Positions 44,027-56,632 of a stretch of DNA of 64,000 nt are shown piece by piece (positions within the stretch are counted from its first letter, which is position 1; every line of letters begins with the position of its first letter). The notes under the pieces are model-generated. The model was not told where the DNA came from. It saw nothing but the letters and a program-made list of their open reading frames with translations, and ran no database searches. Where the stretch lies: assembly GCA_016617855.1 (NCBI GenBank), contig JAECUM010096240.1, positions 1 through 64,000 of the forward strand, written 5' to 3'. Both the position numbers and the translations under genes were made by a program. The DNA is from Megalonaias nervosa (taxonomy: Eukaryota > Mollusca > Bivalvia > Unionida > Unionidae).

Positions 44027-44412
44027 AGGAACTATATTATAATGATGGGCTTGTAGTGAGGGGGTGCTATAACAGGAACCATGTTTTAATGAAGGGTCTA
44101 ATAGCAAGGGGTTGCTGTAACAGGAACCATGTTATTATGAAGGGCTTTATGGTGAGAGATTGCTGTAACAGGAATCCTGGTATAATGAAGAGTTTTATTG
44201 TGAGGGAATAGTGTAGTCAGAACCCAGGTATAATGAATGTCCTAATAGTGAGGGAGGGCTGTAACAGGAACCATGTCATAATGAAGGGCAGTATAGTGAG
44301 GGAGTGCTGTAACAGGAACCATGTCATAATGAAGGGCATTATAGCGAGGGAGCACTGTAACAGGAACCATGTCATAATGAAGGGCAGTATAGCAAGGGAG
44401 TGCTGTAACTAG
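44027..44412. repeat. 48-bp minisatellite, 8 units
   Basis: The unit contains aggaaccatgtcataatgaa and agcgagggagtgctgtaac. 386 bp equals eight periods of 48. A much more degenerate array with similar phrases is at 54150-54480. Confidence 0.92.
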
Positions 44413-45618
44413 GATTGAAATGATTCATCGATGCATCAGTACTTTTGACATACCAATAAATATATGGATACTTGGTGGAGAATTGATAGAATATTATACT
44501 TATCCTATTGAAGTTACTTTGATATTTAGTAGTCATTAATAATTATTAGTCATTATCTTTTTATTCTTTAAACTGAGAATTCATCTAAGACAGGCACAAC
44601 ACCCACTTGCCATCTACATATTAGCACAAGGTGATGTGGTTCATAATGGCCCCCTCCCCCTTGCCAATTCCGTGCTAGTTATCTTGTCTTAATTGCATAT
44701 TCAGCATTAAGGAGACATCTTAAATGTGGTCCTCATGTATAATGACATACTTTACTCATCATTTAATAAGCAGCTTTATGTGAAGTTACTCTGTTGATTC
44801 CTATCTTGTCTGCTTGGGTCTAGTTTGATTTCTACGCTTCTGGTGTGTCATGCAGTGAAATACGTTTCACTGAAGTCTGGGTGGTGGTTATGGTTTGTTC
44901 CAGTCCATGATAAACAATAACCACCAATCAGAACTTAATGTAGATTATTCCCAGCATGACACTCATGATGTACTGGCAAAGCAACAGAGAAACTTCGTGC
45001 AAAATAGTTATTAAATGATCTCTAAAGTACTTAGATCGAACATGGGAAGCAAATTTGGAATTTGCTGAAATATCTAATCAGTGACTGAACTTGTCAATGA
45101 GATAAATAAAATTAGCATATTTCAAACCAGATGAGTTTGTCACCTTGTGTAAATCTTTTATATTTTTTTAATGAAGGGGAGTGGGTGTTGTCAGTAGTTT
45201 TTCTTCTTCACTAACAAAAACAAGTGCCTGTGGTAAAGTAAGGGAGGCAACTACCCAAAGACCAAAGATTTATTTCAATGTTCATATCTAAATGGAATCT
45301 TTAAAAACAATTATAGCATGAGAGTAAAAGACAAGATTTAGATTCTTCACCATTTGAATTCTATTAATGTTTAAAAATTTCATTACTTCTAACGAATGTT
45401 TCTTTTTTCAGTATTCTAGCATTACAATTCATTGATTGTAGATGTAAATTTTTTCAGACCTGCTTTGTTAGAATTGTTGAGCACATCTGTACATCTATCC
45501 ACACTCTAGATTAATGTCAGTGTGAAAGGTTTTTACTTTCTAGTTCAAAAATGTTGGGCTCAGTGAAAAAGGGTGTTTCTTGTTTTCATGAGTAATATAA
45601 AGTAAAAATCAAATTATT
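44413..45618. other. Intron 4, unannotated
   Basis: Includes 'gattcatcgatgcatc' near 44420, similar to the repeat at 14225-14345. Otherwise nothing recognised. Confidence 0.35.
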
Positions 45619-45834
45619 GCCATATATGCTCTCTTATAAGTAGAGTCCAACTGCAAACTGCACAGACCCAGATCTGCTGTTGCATAGTGCGCCAGCAGAG
45701 TTGGGTCTCTGCAGTTTGGATGGAGTAATCAGTAAAACAAACAACATGGACCTTGATCTGCCAGTGCATTAAGCAATGGTAGATCAGGATTTTTGTTGTT
45801 TGTTTTGTTAGACTCAACCTATGTTATATATGGT
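45619..45834. mobile_element. Palindromic MITE, family M, copy 2
   Basis: Same structure as the copy at 42731, with degenerate ends (gccatatatgctctcttata ... atatatggt). The 67-codon minus frame over it reflects the element, not a gene. Confidence 0.82.
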
Positions 45835-46369
45835 TCTAGTCACCTTTACTATTGTAAAGTACAAATATTAAAAGAGATGATATGGTTTTATCAGTGCCTT
45901 TAATACTGGTTATGATTTAAATGATGATTAGAATACAATTATGAACCATTTTAAAGCACATAAAATGGGGCTTTAAGAAATACTCATGGTTGGCAGTAGA
46001 ATTTCCCCAAGTACTCATCAAATTTTCAATAGAAAAATACTGACATTTACAATTTGTAGTGTACCAGAAAAGCGCTGCACTATGGAATTTTTCATTCTGG
46101 ATCTGGTTCCTATTCAGCTTAATTATTATCATTAATTGTTACTTTCTTTCATTATTTCCCTCTTTGTCTGAAAGTTTGTTTTCAAACTAGTACAAGTTTG
46201 ATTTGCTAAATTAGTCATTTCTTCTTATTCCTTCATGAAGAATTTAATTCCACTACTTTGTAACAGTATTTAAATGACGTTGAAAATGTTACACCAGTGG
46301 GCGTCGGTGACTTGACTTCAGGGTAAAATTTCCTCACAATAGCACAAGCCCCATAATTTTGAATTGGAG
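45835..46369. other. Intron 4, unannotated
   Basis: AT-rich; no exon or repeat recognised. Confidence 0.35.
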
Positions 46370-46556
46370 TTGTGGCACTTCAGTTGGTAGTTCATCGGAC
46401 TCATAATTCAAGGGTTGTGGGTTTGATACCCACCCAGGTCAGCCCATGTTGGCTGCCTCATTGTGACCTTTGGGGGAAAGGCACTTTGCTCCCATTTCCT
46501 GTGCAAGATATAGCCTGTAGTGTGTCAAAAGTGCCATTAAAATGAACAAAAACCCA
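46370..46556 (+). mobile_element. tRNA-derived SINE, family C
   Basis: The head tggcacttcagttggtagtt with the box B-like gtgggtttgatacc is followed by a short body. The 3' end (tatagcctgtagtgtg then gtgccattaaaatg) resembles the SINE B 3' end (tatagcctatcgtgtg, ggcgttaa). The two families may share the LINE that mobilises them. Too diverged from a tRNA to be a tRNA gene. Confidence 0.72.
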
Positions 46557-47439
46557 TGATAATGCTACATATGTTGTCTTTATTAAAGTTAATCACCACC
46601 TGAGAATTGTTTTTTATATACTACTGGCCACATTTTGAGCAAACACTAGTGTGAACATAAAGTGACAGCAACAATATGTATTTTAATTCAAATCAGTTTG
46701 CAGTTTTCTTTTTCAGTGTTTTCAGATATGTGCTTGAGACATCCATTTTTCATACATTTAAATGGATTAGTCATAATTTTAACACCAAGTTGAACTTGTA
46801 AAGATCCTGCTATTCAATCTGAGTGTTTATCCTCCATTGTAACTTGATACCACCTAAATAGTATTTTATCATTTTACAGGCAGCATAGAATCGCTGTTGG
46901 TATCTTCTTGATGATGTGCTAAATGTCAGTTTATTCATTCAAAATGATAGAATACAGAATTTTGTAGATAAAAGTAAGCTACATATTTTATGGGAGAATT
47001 GATTGACATTTATGATCCCTTATTTCAGAACCAGATCTAGAAAACTTTCATATTTTCCAACTTGATCATTGGACAAGTAAAAATAATTTTACTTGCTGAG
47101 CAACAAAATCAAATCGTTGGTACTGACAATGTGCTTTTTATGGGTTATTATCAACGCACTTTATAATAGACTAGTTGTTACTCCAGTACAGGAATATTCA
47201 GTTTCCTCTTGGGCACATATGATATAAGTGATTTTTAAAATTCTATGATGTAAATTAACAGATAAAACCATATCATGAGTGGGATCTGGACCGCTGGCTG
47301 TATTCTTCTCACCCCTGCTCTTGTGTCATGATTTGATAATCAGACTGGCCCTCCTTGACTTATTTTGGTTTTGCTGCAGTTAAAATGTAGCAGAAGGCAA
47401 GACAGCAGACATGGTGGCAGTTCTTTTGTTTATTCATCC
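46557..47439. other. Intron 4, unannotated
   Basis: An acceptor-like ttttacag near 46880 is followed by a stop within three codons in one frame and no donor, so no exon is called. Confidence 0.35.
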
Positions 47440-47900
47440 ATCCATTTAAATTGATGACATGAAATATGGGCGAGATTTATGCATGTTAATGAAATGATTT
47501 TGCATCTGATTGGCTGAGTTTGTTACCTTTTTGGAGGCCATTTTTATGATCTGACTTTGATCAAAGTTAGAATATATATGCTTATATACTCATGATCTTG
47601 GACAGTTTAAAAATGAGTGAGTTGCATGCATATTAATGAGATCACCTTGCATCTAATTGGCTGAGCTTGTTGTTTGCATCTGATTGGCTGAGATTGTTGC
47701 TGCATCAGGTTTGATCAGACTTGGAATATGGGCTTATATCTTCAAGCTCTTGGACGAGTTCAGTGCATTTTGATGAGGTAATACTGCATTTTCTAAGTTG
47801 AGTTTGTTTCAGTCTCGAGTCTTTGTTTCTTATTCAGTTTGGATCAGTCTCGGAATATGAGCTTACATTATCAAATTCTCTAATGAGTTCACTGACGAAC
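47440..47900. repeat. Degenerate tandem repeat, ~140-160 bp units
   Basis: Recurrent phrases 'gcatctgattggctgag', 'ggaatatgrgcttatat' and 'ctcttggacgagttcagtgca' recur about three times with divergence. Confidence 0.65.
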
Positions 47901-48379
47901 AAGATCCATACACAGGATTGTGAAAATCCCACTAAAATGGCAGATGTTATGTCAAAAATATCAATATTTGCAGGCATATTGATGCCAAAATAAGGACTGG
48001 GCACACATTTTCATGAATCATACACGTTCTATTTCCAAGAGATGTTGAAATTACACTGTACCCATTTTGCTGTTGTACAGTGTTGAAATTACCCATTTTG
48101 CTTCTGTACAGTGTTGCGATAGTTGACAGGTGAATTACATCATTGGTTCCTGTGCATAACAAGATGAATTCTGATTTGGTATTGTAAGTCTTTCAGTCAG
48201 ATTGTTTTATTGGTACTGTAATTACTCTGATACTTAATTACTTATCAAGTTATATTGTGGTACAATCAGATAGTTGTGTTTTTCAAACTCTGTTAAGCAC
48301 CATTTGACTTGCTTGAAGGGTGGTGGTAACCAAGGAATGTGAATTTGGTTGAACTAACTTTTGAGTTATCGCTACACCC
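47901..48379. other. Intron 4, unannotated
   Basis: A short direct repeat (gttgaaattac...cccattttgct...tgtacagtgtt) at 48042-48115; otherwise nothing. Confidence 0.4.
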
Positions 48380-49310
48380 TCCTGAATAGATGGTCATATC
48401 AACATCTGACATCCAGTATAATTACCACATCAGTCATCTTGGCAATCTTGTTGTGCTCTCTCATCCAGAATGAAAAGTCATATTGACATGGGATTTTCAG
48501 CAAAAGACTTCTTTTGAATTCCACTTTGTCCTAAATAAAAATGATGATGATCTCAGGTCCATTATGGCCACAACAGCAGCCATCTTCAAAATCATGTTAT
48601 CACTACTCTTCCTGTATGGAAAGTCATATTGACATGGTGTTTTCACAAGAAGACTTTTTATGGTGTCTAGTTAGTCCTAAATGAAAATGGTGCTCATCTG
48701 ATATCTGTTATGGCCACCCTAAATACCATCTTGAAAATCTTGCTATCACTATTCTTGTATGAATAGTGATATAAGCATGGAATTTTCACTTAAAGACTTC
48801 TTATAACGTTGTTTTTTATATCCTAAATTAAAATTTCCAGTATGTGTTCAGGTTTTCAGTACTGCTTTTAAATGGAAAGTCATTTTGACAATAGTGTTTC
48901 ATCAGTAGAGTCTTATGGTGTATGGTTGTTCCTCAATGAAAATGACTAACCCTCAGTATGACCGCCATGGTGGCTATCTTGAAAATATTGTTATTTTGAC
49001 TCCTCTCAAATGGAGTGTATCAACATGGTGTTTTCACCAATAGACATCTTATGATACATAGTTGGTCCTGAATGAAAATGATGCCAGTTATACATCCAAT
49101 ATGGCTGCCACAATGGCTGTCTTGAAAAGCTTGTTGTCACTACCCCACACCCCAAGAATGGATGATCATTGTGACATGGGGTTTTTGCCAAAAGCCTTCT
49201 AATGATGTCTGCTTTGTCCTAAATGAAAATGGTTCCAGTCTGATATCCAATATGTCCACCACAGCATCTAATTTGAAAATCTTGTTATTGCTGAAGAATA
49301 TCAGACATTG
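48380..49310. repeat. Degenerate ~140-bp tandem array, same family as D1/D2
   Basis: Units carry 'gtcctaaatgaaaatggtgc' variants (near 48529, 48676, 48820, 48930, 49064, 49217), 'catccaatatggcygccaca' and 'gccatcttgaaaatcttgtt'. Spacing is 110-153 bp. It is the third locus of this family in the window. Frames across it are not genes. Confidence 0.82.
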
Positions 49311-50764
49311 TTCAAACACTCAACCATTAAAAGGAAGAAATGGTCTTGTTTTGAATTCCTGGACATTCTTTTTGCCCAGTAGAGCATCAGTCACTTCAAG
49401 GGACTCTTGTTTAGACTGTCCAGGTGGTAAAGTGCAAAGATATTACCAACTTAATCTCATCTGGATCAAGTTGATTGTTAAGTTGTGCTTGGGGCTCAGA
49501 CTTCAGACAAGTCACAACATGTGAAAATTTTGCTGTTATAACAGACTGGCTTGACCATGTGGCAGTTACACAGCATAATGAATTTTTTTTTTATATATGA
49601 TGAAGATGAAGATACATGTCTTAGCTGTATTTGTGTTTATTTCAACTATGTGTCTCAGTACTTTCACCCTTAAATCATTTTGTGTTTGTAACCCCTACTC
49701 CAATCTAGCGCTAATGCAGAATATCAGCATATATACTACCATCAGTATATATACTTTTAAAATAAAATCATATTTGGTGTTTGTGATGGATGATCAGGTA
49801 GCAGTACTACCTTAAAATCTGAAGGAGAAAAATATCCTTAATGAACAGAAGCCAAATTTATCGATGTATATCTCATCAAATATCTGAGATATTGAAAATC
49901 TGAGCTTGATTCAGATTTCCCAGGTCACAAATATGTAGCATAATAAATTTCAGCCTCATATCTATATAAGAAAAAAGTTGCAAGCATTTGAAAGCCCTCT
50001 TTTGTAAGCCAATGAATTTGCAAATGAAAAAAACTATACTACCCTCCCCATTTCATTTGGCAATTTTTTTAATTGTTTTTTTTTTTTTTTACTGACCTTT
50101 TGCATACAGTTATCATTTACATTAATGTACACCTGGAAAAAATTTCATGGTAATAGGAGATGGTCACACAGGAAGATTTTTGGATTTTGGGTGATTTGAT
50201 ATGGAATGGCCCAAAAGTCAGCTTGCCGCAGCTGACTGAAAAACTGAACTTTACGTTGTGAAATTTCAGCTTACCCCAAAATATAATAACATAATATGAC
50301 AACAAAAGTTTTAAAATAAAGTAAATAAAAATATGGGTTGTATTCTTAAAATTGTTTAATTTTTTTTAACAGATAAAACAACTTATTTTCTTTCCTTTTT
50401 CTCTATATTAAAAACTTGTGCCAATAATTAACATTAATCCAATATATACTGTATGTAGACAAGTTGGATTTAGTCTTGTCTTTTTATGGCACAGAAACAA
50501 AAGTATGTTATTTAGTGCTGAGTCAGTTGGAGTAAAATTCCTTGCCTAAGGACACACTATGATAGTAACATCCTAAATACAGGCTCTCAGAAAAGCCAAT
50601 TATTCATATTCCTAGCAGATTATATGATCAAGAGAGGTTAGTTAAAACTGATGACATTGAAATTTCAATGATTATTTTCTATGGGGAAGTTCTTCGAAAA
50701 ATTTGTTAACACGATCCCGATTATATCAGGATGTTATTCTTTGGACCCTGATATAATGGGTTTT
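49311..50764. other. Intron 4, unannotated
   Basis: Contains a poly-T run near 50075-50090 and, at 50705-50765, an inverted pair 'cgattatatcagg...cctgatataatgggtttta' suggesting the end of a small DNA element. No exon recognised. Confidence 0.4.
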
Positions 50765-50770
50765 ACCTAT

Positions 50771-50844
<74 letters not shown>

Positions 50845-50857
50845 TTATATATATATA

Positions 50858-50922
<65 letters not shown>
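50765..50922. repeat. Long (TA)n microsatellite with minor interruptions
   Basis: About 155 bp of TA with short interruptions near 50790 and 50840-50860. Confidence 0.97.
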
Positions 50923-51584
50923 TTACAGTGAATTGGTTCTGGCTGGTTTCTGTAATACATGGATTAAACATATAAAAATACTGTTTTTCTTTTCCTCAAT
51001 TTTTTTTGTACTTGTAGAATCAGTTTGTTGTTTCACCCTTAAAGTGTATATAGACTTACATGGCATTACAAGATGAAGTAATGTTTGCATTCAGCATAAT
51101 TTGTGGGTCTGGTACCTCAACCCTTGGGTTAAACTTTGAAACCATTGAGATCCCCACCTTGTAAGTATTATAAACACTTTTTGTACATCAAAGCTTAATC
51201 CATTGATGCAGCTAGTATGGTCTCTGGATCTCTCATTACCCACTTGGAGATTTGCCCCTATCTTATTAGTTAGAAATTGTTCATAACCTGATTCTAAAGG
51301 AATATATGTATTACAAAAGGAAGTCTTCAGTTATAGTAACCAACAGAAAGGCATTAGGCTATGGCAAGTAAAAAAAGGCATGACCCTGTAGTGTATTATA
51401 GCATGGAATTTGTAGGTAAAAGTCTGAGAGAATGTATATAGTCAGCATTTCTGATTAGACAATGTATTATCTAGGTTAATGAATGTAGATAACTAATGGC
51501 ACATTTTTCCAGGAGTTGCGGATGGGTGGGGGTGGGGTAGAGGCTTGGAGTACATATACCATAAGCATTCCTCATAGTCTTGTT
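50923..51584. other. Intron 4, unannotated
   Basis: No exon or repeat recognised before the 53-bp array. Confidence 0.35.
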
Positions 51585-52925
51585 TGGACACAGAGATCTG
51601 CCTGCAGTATAAAAGGAAAAAAGAGTTGTTGTCTGGTTATGGCACTGATTTGCCTGCAGTGTAAAATGGAAAAGAAAGCTGTAGTCTTGTTATGACATTG
51701 ATCTGCATGCAGTATGGAAGGAAAAGAAAGCTGTAGTCTTGTTATGACACTGATTTGCCTGCAGTGTAAAATGGAAAAGAAAGCTGTAGTCTTGTTATGA
51801 CACTGATTTGCCTGCAGTGTAAAATGGAAAAGAAAGCTGTAGTCTTGTATTGACACTGATTTGCCTGCAGTGTAAAATGGAAAAGAAAGCTGTAGTCTTG
51901 TTATGACTTTGATCTGCATGCAGTATGGAAGGAAAAGAAAGCTTAGTCTTGTTATGACACTGATTTGCCTGCAGTGTAAAATGGAAAAGAAAGCTGTAGT
52001 CTTGTTATGACATTGATCTGCATGCAGTATGGAAGGAAAAGAAAGCTGTAGTCTTGTTATGACACTGATTTGCCTGCAGTGTAAAAAGGAAAAGAAAGCT
52101 GTAGTCTTGTTATGACACTGATTTGCCTGCAGTGTAAAAAGGAAAAGAAAGCTCTAGTCTTGTTATGACACTGATCTGCATGCAGTGTAGAAGGAAAAGA
52201 AAGTTGTAGTCTTGTTATGACACTGATCTGCATGCAGTATAGAAGGAAAAGAAAGCTGTCGTCTTGTATTGACACTGATTTGCCTGCAGTGTAAAAAGGA
52301 AAAGAAAGCTGTAGTCTTGTTATGACACAGATCTGCATGCAGTGTAGAAGGAAAAGAAAGTCGTAGTCTTGTTATGACACTGATCTGCATGCAGTATAGA
52401 AGGAAAAGAAAGCTGTAGTCCTGTATTGACACTGATTTGCCTGCAGTATGAAAAGGAAAAGAAAGCTGTACTCTTGTTATGACACTGATCTGCATGCAGT
52501 GTAGAAGGAAATGAAAGTCGTAGTCTTGTTATGACACTGATCTGCATGCAGTATAGAAGGAAAAGAAAGCCGTAGTCTGTTTTTATGACACAGATCTGCC
52601 CGCAGTGTGAAAAATAAATTCACCCTTCTTTCGACACTGTGATCTGCCTGCAGTGTAGAAGGAAAAGAAACTCATAATCATGACACTATGAACTGTAGAA
52701 AGGAAAAGAAAGTCATTTATAGTCTTATTAGGACACTATGGTCTGCCTGCAGTGTTGAATGCAAGGAAAGTCATAGTCATGATAGGACACTATCACCTGC
52801 TGGCAGTGTGAAAAGGAAGAGAACATTTGTAATCTTGTTCGTAATGACACTGACTTGCTTGCAGTGTAAAATGGAACAGATAGTCAGTCTTCTTACGACA
52901 CTGACCTGAATGCAGTTGAAAAGGA
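51585..52925. repeat. 53-bp minisatellite, about 25 units
   Basis: The unit contains tgatttgcctgcagtgtaaa, atggaaaagaaagctgtagt and cttgttatgacac; most units keep the PstI-like CTGCAG. The period of 53 was measured directly (tgatttg at 51751 and 51804). Because 53 is not a multiple of 3, the minus-strand frames up to 115 codons cycle through the same peptide and are artefacts. Units at 52620-52925 are more degenerate, as expected at an array edge. Confidence 0.95.
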
Positions 52926-54149
52926 AGAAAAAGATGTGTATTTATGTCAAATCATTACAACATGATTATTTATCCAATGTACAGGTTAATGTGCAGAAAA
53001 ATCTATGATCTGTATATATATTTATGAGGAAAACTTTGTCTTTGGGATAACTTTGGATTAATAAGCTGGTGTGTGTGCATCTAATGGTCAGTTGAGCTTG
53101 CTCATTACGTGAAGCAGGTAAATCATGTTTTGAATCTGATTTAACACATTATGCTATAACACATTTAGCTGCAGCCTTTATACTGGTAAAGAACATCTAC
53201 AAACAGTATATAAAAGACAGAGCTTAGGGCACCTATTAAACCAAATATATGTTAATCTGTCAGATAAAGAGAAAAGCACATATGTTATTTCATGAATCTG
53301 ATACCAGGATCTGATGTATTTACCCACATGATGGAACCAAAATAATTGGCTTTCTTTTCTGGAGAAGAAAGATAAAAACATATGACTGTCATACAGGCTT
53401 GGTTTAATCATGTGAGGCAGAACAAGCTTTAACAGTTTATGCTTGTGTATGACTGTTAGAATCTCATCTACAATCATGTTTTTTTTCAGAGAGCAGTTAT
53501 TCTCCCAAGAAATTACAAATAATTTTGTGGGGGTTGCATTATTCCCTTGCTTTCAATGCAGGTATAAGATTTTTTTGTTCCTGGCAACAAAGCAGCAGCA
53601 GTGCTAGATAATTGTATTCAGTCAGCAATTTCTGGCATTAGCATAGCTGTTTTGCCAAAATTGTTTTATTTCAGATTAAAATTTTAAGCTTCATTGGTAA
53701 AGTGCCAAGAATTGGCTTGGTTTCAAATCAAAATTGTGCCTGTTTACTTGGGTTGCTAGGTTCATGACTGCTAACAAGATATATTCAAAAAAGAGACCTA
53801 CATGTGTACTGATGAATCATCACAGATATTGGAAGATGTTTGCAGTGAATGTAGCATTGGTGGTTTATATTTTAAGGGAAGGTGATCATAAGAATCAGAA
53901 TATTTAAGGATTCTACAGCAGTACCTCATTATACAGTGCCTTGATTCTTGGCACTAATAAAAGTGTACAGCATTATACTGGTAAGTGATATGACTTTTAC
54001 TGGAGAATGGAGCAAGGCTATGCCATAGTAGGAATTATTTATGTTGGTTTACACTACCTAAAGCAAAAAATCAAGTGTAATGAATTAAATTGCAGTTATA
54101 AAACTAAATTTAGCCAGTTTCGTGGAATCCCGGACAATCACACCCTTTT
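52926..54149. other. Intron 4, unannotated
   Basis: The 99-codon minus frame at 53178-53477 has no motif. A 'cctcattatacagtgcc' fragment near 53925 resembles ends of DNA elements. Confidence 0.35.
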
Positions 54150-54480
54150 TATGTAAGGGGCCACTATATGGGGTGTGTGTGTGTGTTGAAAGTGAGGGGC
54201 TGCTGTATACTTAGATACAGACATAATTGTGAGGGTCTGCTATATATTGTGCTAGGGACTTGATAGGGAGGGGTTACTGAATACTGTTCTAGGTACCAGG
54301 TAATGAGGGGCCACAGTATGCCAAGCTAGAGATCAAGTAGTAAGGCCACTGTATACTGAACTAGGGACTTAATATACTGACTAGAGACTTGATAGTGTAG
54401 GGCCACTGTATACTGAACTTGGGATTTGATAGTGAGGCACCACTGTATACAGAGCAAGGGACTTAATAGCAGTGGGACAT
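54150..54480. repeat. Highly degenerate ~48-bp tandem repeat
   Basis: Phrases like 'gaggggccactgtatactgaactagggacttgatagt' recur with frequent indels about seven times. Confidence 0.7.
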
Positions 54481-54622
54481 TATTTCAGATATTAACTTCT
54501 TTTCCTTTAAAATATTGATATAAGCTAAAGTATATGTAAAAAAATCAGTCTCCAGTTTGATATAAAAATGACTTTTTTTCTAAAACAGATGACTGATTTT
54601 ACTAAATACATTTTTTTTTCAG

Positions 54623-54715
54623 GAAATAATTGTATTTGTTGAGCCTTCCAACAAGAAGTTATTTTGTAGACTTTGTGACCGAGTTTTCAAGGATCCTGTG
54701 ATAGTTTCATGTGGG
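54623..54715 (+). CDS. TRAF7: TRAF7 exon 5 (first half of the RING finger)
   Basis: The acceptor tttttttttcag ends at 54622; the donor is GGG|gtgagt at 54716. The exon has 93 bp, phase 0 to phase 0, 31 codons. It begins EIIVFVEPSNKKLFCRLCDR and contains VFKDPVIVSCG. The CxxC pair plus a third Cys before Gly is the start of a RING finger. 'FKDPVI..CG' is diagnostic of TRAF7 among TRAFs. In the family the RING gives E3 ubiquitin-ligase activity acting in MEKK3/p38-JNK type signalling. The remaining metal ligands are in the next two exons. Confidence 0.95.
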
Positions 54716-54775
54716 GTGAGTTGTATGTGTGTGTGCACACACACAGAGATATATGCATGTGTGTGTATATCTATA

Positions 54776-54808
<33 letters not shown>

Positions 54809-55252
54809 TTATGGTATATGAGAGATCATACATTTACATGTACCATTATATTAGACTGTAAAATGAGCTGAAATGACCGTTATTTGTAAGTTGACCATAA
54901 TACAGCTGTAGAACACAAACATAAGAAGTGTAGAAGCTTATCTATTGGACATATCAAAACCTTATGAACATTGCTCCATGTTCAGTACCTCTGTACTTAA
55001 GTACAGATGGACATTCCAGCATAAACCCACTCAATATGGCATGACTGTTTAACAAAGTGTCATTGTGTCAGCACAGATCAGACCTTTGGAACAAAATACA
55101 TGTATGTCTTGCCTAATTTCTAATTAAAAAGAATAAAACCACTAGCAACAACAATAACTTATCTTTATTTCAACCTCTAACAGAACCTGACAAGATAAAA
55201 CTTTATCATCAGATTTGAGCTGAAATGCCAGTAAGTTAGTTGTTATATATTT
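54716..55252. other. Intron 5, 5' part
   Basis: Begins with GT/CA and CT/TA microsatellites (54722-54808), then unannotated sequence up to the solo LTR. Confidence 0.5.
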
Positions 55253-55257
55253 GTAGG

Positions 55258-56205
55258 TGTTACGCGTAGGCTCGTACAAAAGTAACAAAAGAAAAGAGTG
55301 AATCCAACAAGCTTTGTAAATTTAACAAAAATGATTTATTTCCCTAGAAAACAATGTCAGAATAGGAAATAGGACTTACGGTTTGTGAATATAATCCAAA
55401 AATTAATCCTAAAATTGAAAAATATAAGTCCTATGACTAAACAGTTCTAATTGAATCCAGGTTCAGATCTCTATGAAATTCCAGTATGGAAGGCAATGAT
55501 GTCAGATGAGGTCATTGTACTGTTGGCAACAGATCCTCGATTGAATCACAGTTTATGTTTCCGTTTAGAATTCCAGAATAAATTTCCACTGAATATCTTT
55601 CTCCCAGAACTTTTGTAAATATGAAGCACTTGTGTAGTTTTCTAGAGAATGAAATATTAAATCCCAAAAAACAGATGAACTTCAAAAACAATCTGGCAAC
55701 AACAATAAAACACCTTGAGCTCTGAGGTGTAAAAATTATGACTGGACTAATCTACTACCAATTGGCTGTTTTAAGCCTCGATTTTAGATCACATGATGGC
55801 TCACGTGACAGGCTACGTGATTTCTAACTTGAACAGCACAATAAAAAAATGAAAACTATCATGTAGGCAAGAATAGCCCTATCTAAAAATCAAATTCTCA
55901 TGCTGGAAATATATAAGAAAGAAAGGCTGTTTACAACTCGGCTAACACTTAGGCCGAAAATGACCTTGGTAATAGCCAATCATTTCTGCTTAGTGTTTAA
56001 CAAAACGTCTCAACCAAGGTGAGTTAAAAATGCTGATAATGTAATACCTTTTACGTTCTATTCAGGTCAGAACAGAGACTAAATTTACTGGGAAAAATAT
56101 CAAATGCAGTAAAAATTATCATTACAATAAAATATAATGAAACAAAATAGAATAATAAAGAATTTAAAACTAACACACAAGCAACTTAATTACATATTTG
56201 TAACA
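55258..56205 (+). mobile_element. Solo LTR, family B, copy 3, with target-site duplication
   Basis: Starts TGTTACGCGTAGGCTCGTAC and ends ...ttacatatttgtaaca; 948 bp. Exact 5-bp duplications, gtagg, lie at 55253-55257 and 56206-56210. Same family as 33210 and 23205. Strand is relative orientation only. Confidence 0.94.
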
Positions 56206-56210
56206 GTAGG

Positions 56211-56568
56211 AAGTCTTTTTCTTGTTCCCCAAATATATAATTTTTAAAACTTTTAGTGGCATAAAATACTGTTGTTGGCAGAAATTCTATAATGTTCTTT
56301 TCTGAAAGATTATATCATCAGTATAAACAAATAGTTTGATAGAAAACTAGTGTAGTATGGAACAATGATACAAAACTGAAGTAACAGGTAATCCGGAACT
56401 AATAACAATACATTTTTAAGGTTTTTTAAATACTGGTCATTTGGTATATCAATATTTTCTTATTTGTAAGAACTCTTTATACCTCCATTGAATGTTTTTA
56501 TAATAAATTTCACAAATATCTGTTGGCCTTTGGTGAAAAAATGTCTTAAGAGTTGGAATGTCATGATC

Positions 56569-56572
<4 letters not shown>
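56211..56572. other. Intron 5, unannotated
   Basis: No feature recognised. Confidence 0.35.

Positions 56573-56630
<58 letters not shown>
56573..56630. repeat. (TA)n microsatellite
   Basis: Uninterrupted TA dinucleotides; frames over it encode alternating Ile-Tyr and are artefacts. Confidence 0.97.

Positions 56631-56632
<2 letters not shown>

Noticed and set aside
46370..46445. Possible functional tRNA gene
   Set aside because: Only the box A/B-like head is present, the cloverleaf is incomplete, and it is fused to a SINE body. The same holds for the heads at 1, 3332, 30995, 40683 and 40950.
51572..52547. Overlapping minus-strand ORFs of 75-115 codons with repeated peptide
   Set aside because: They are the three-frame reading of a 53-bp minisatellite; the period is not a multiple of 3 and the peptide cycles through frames.
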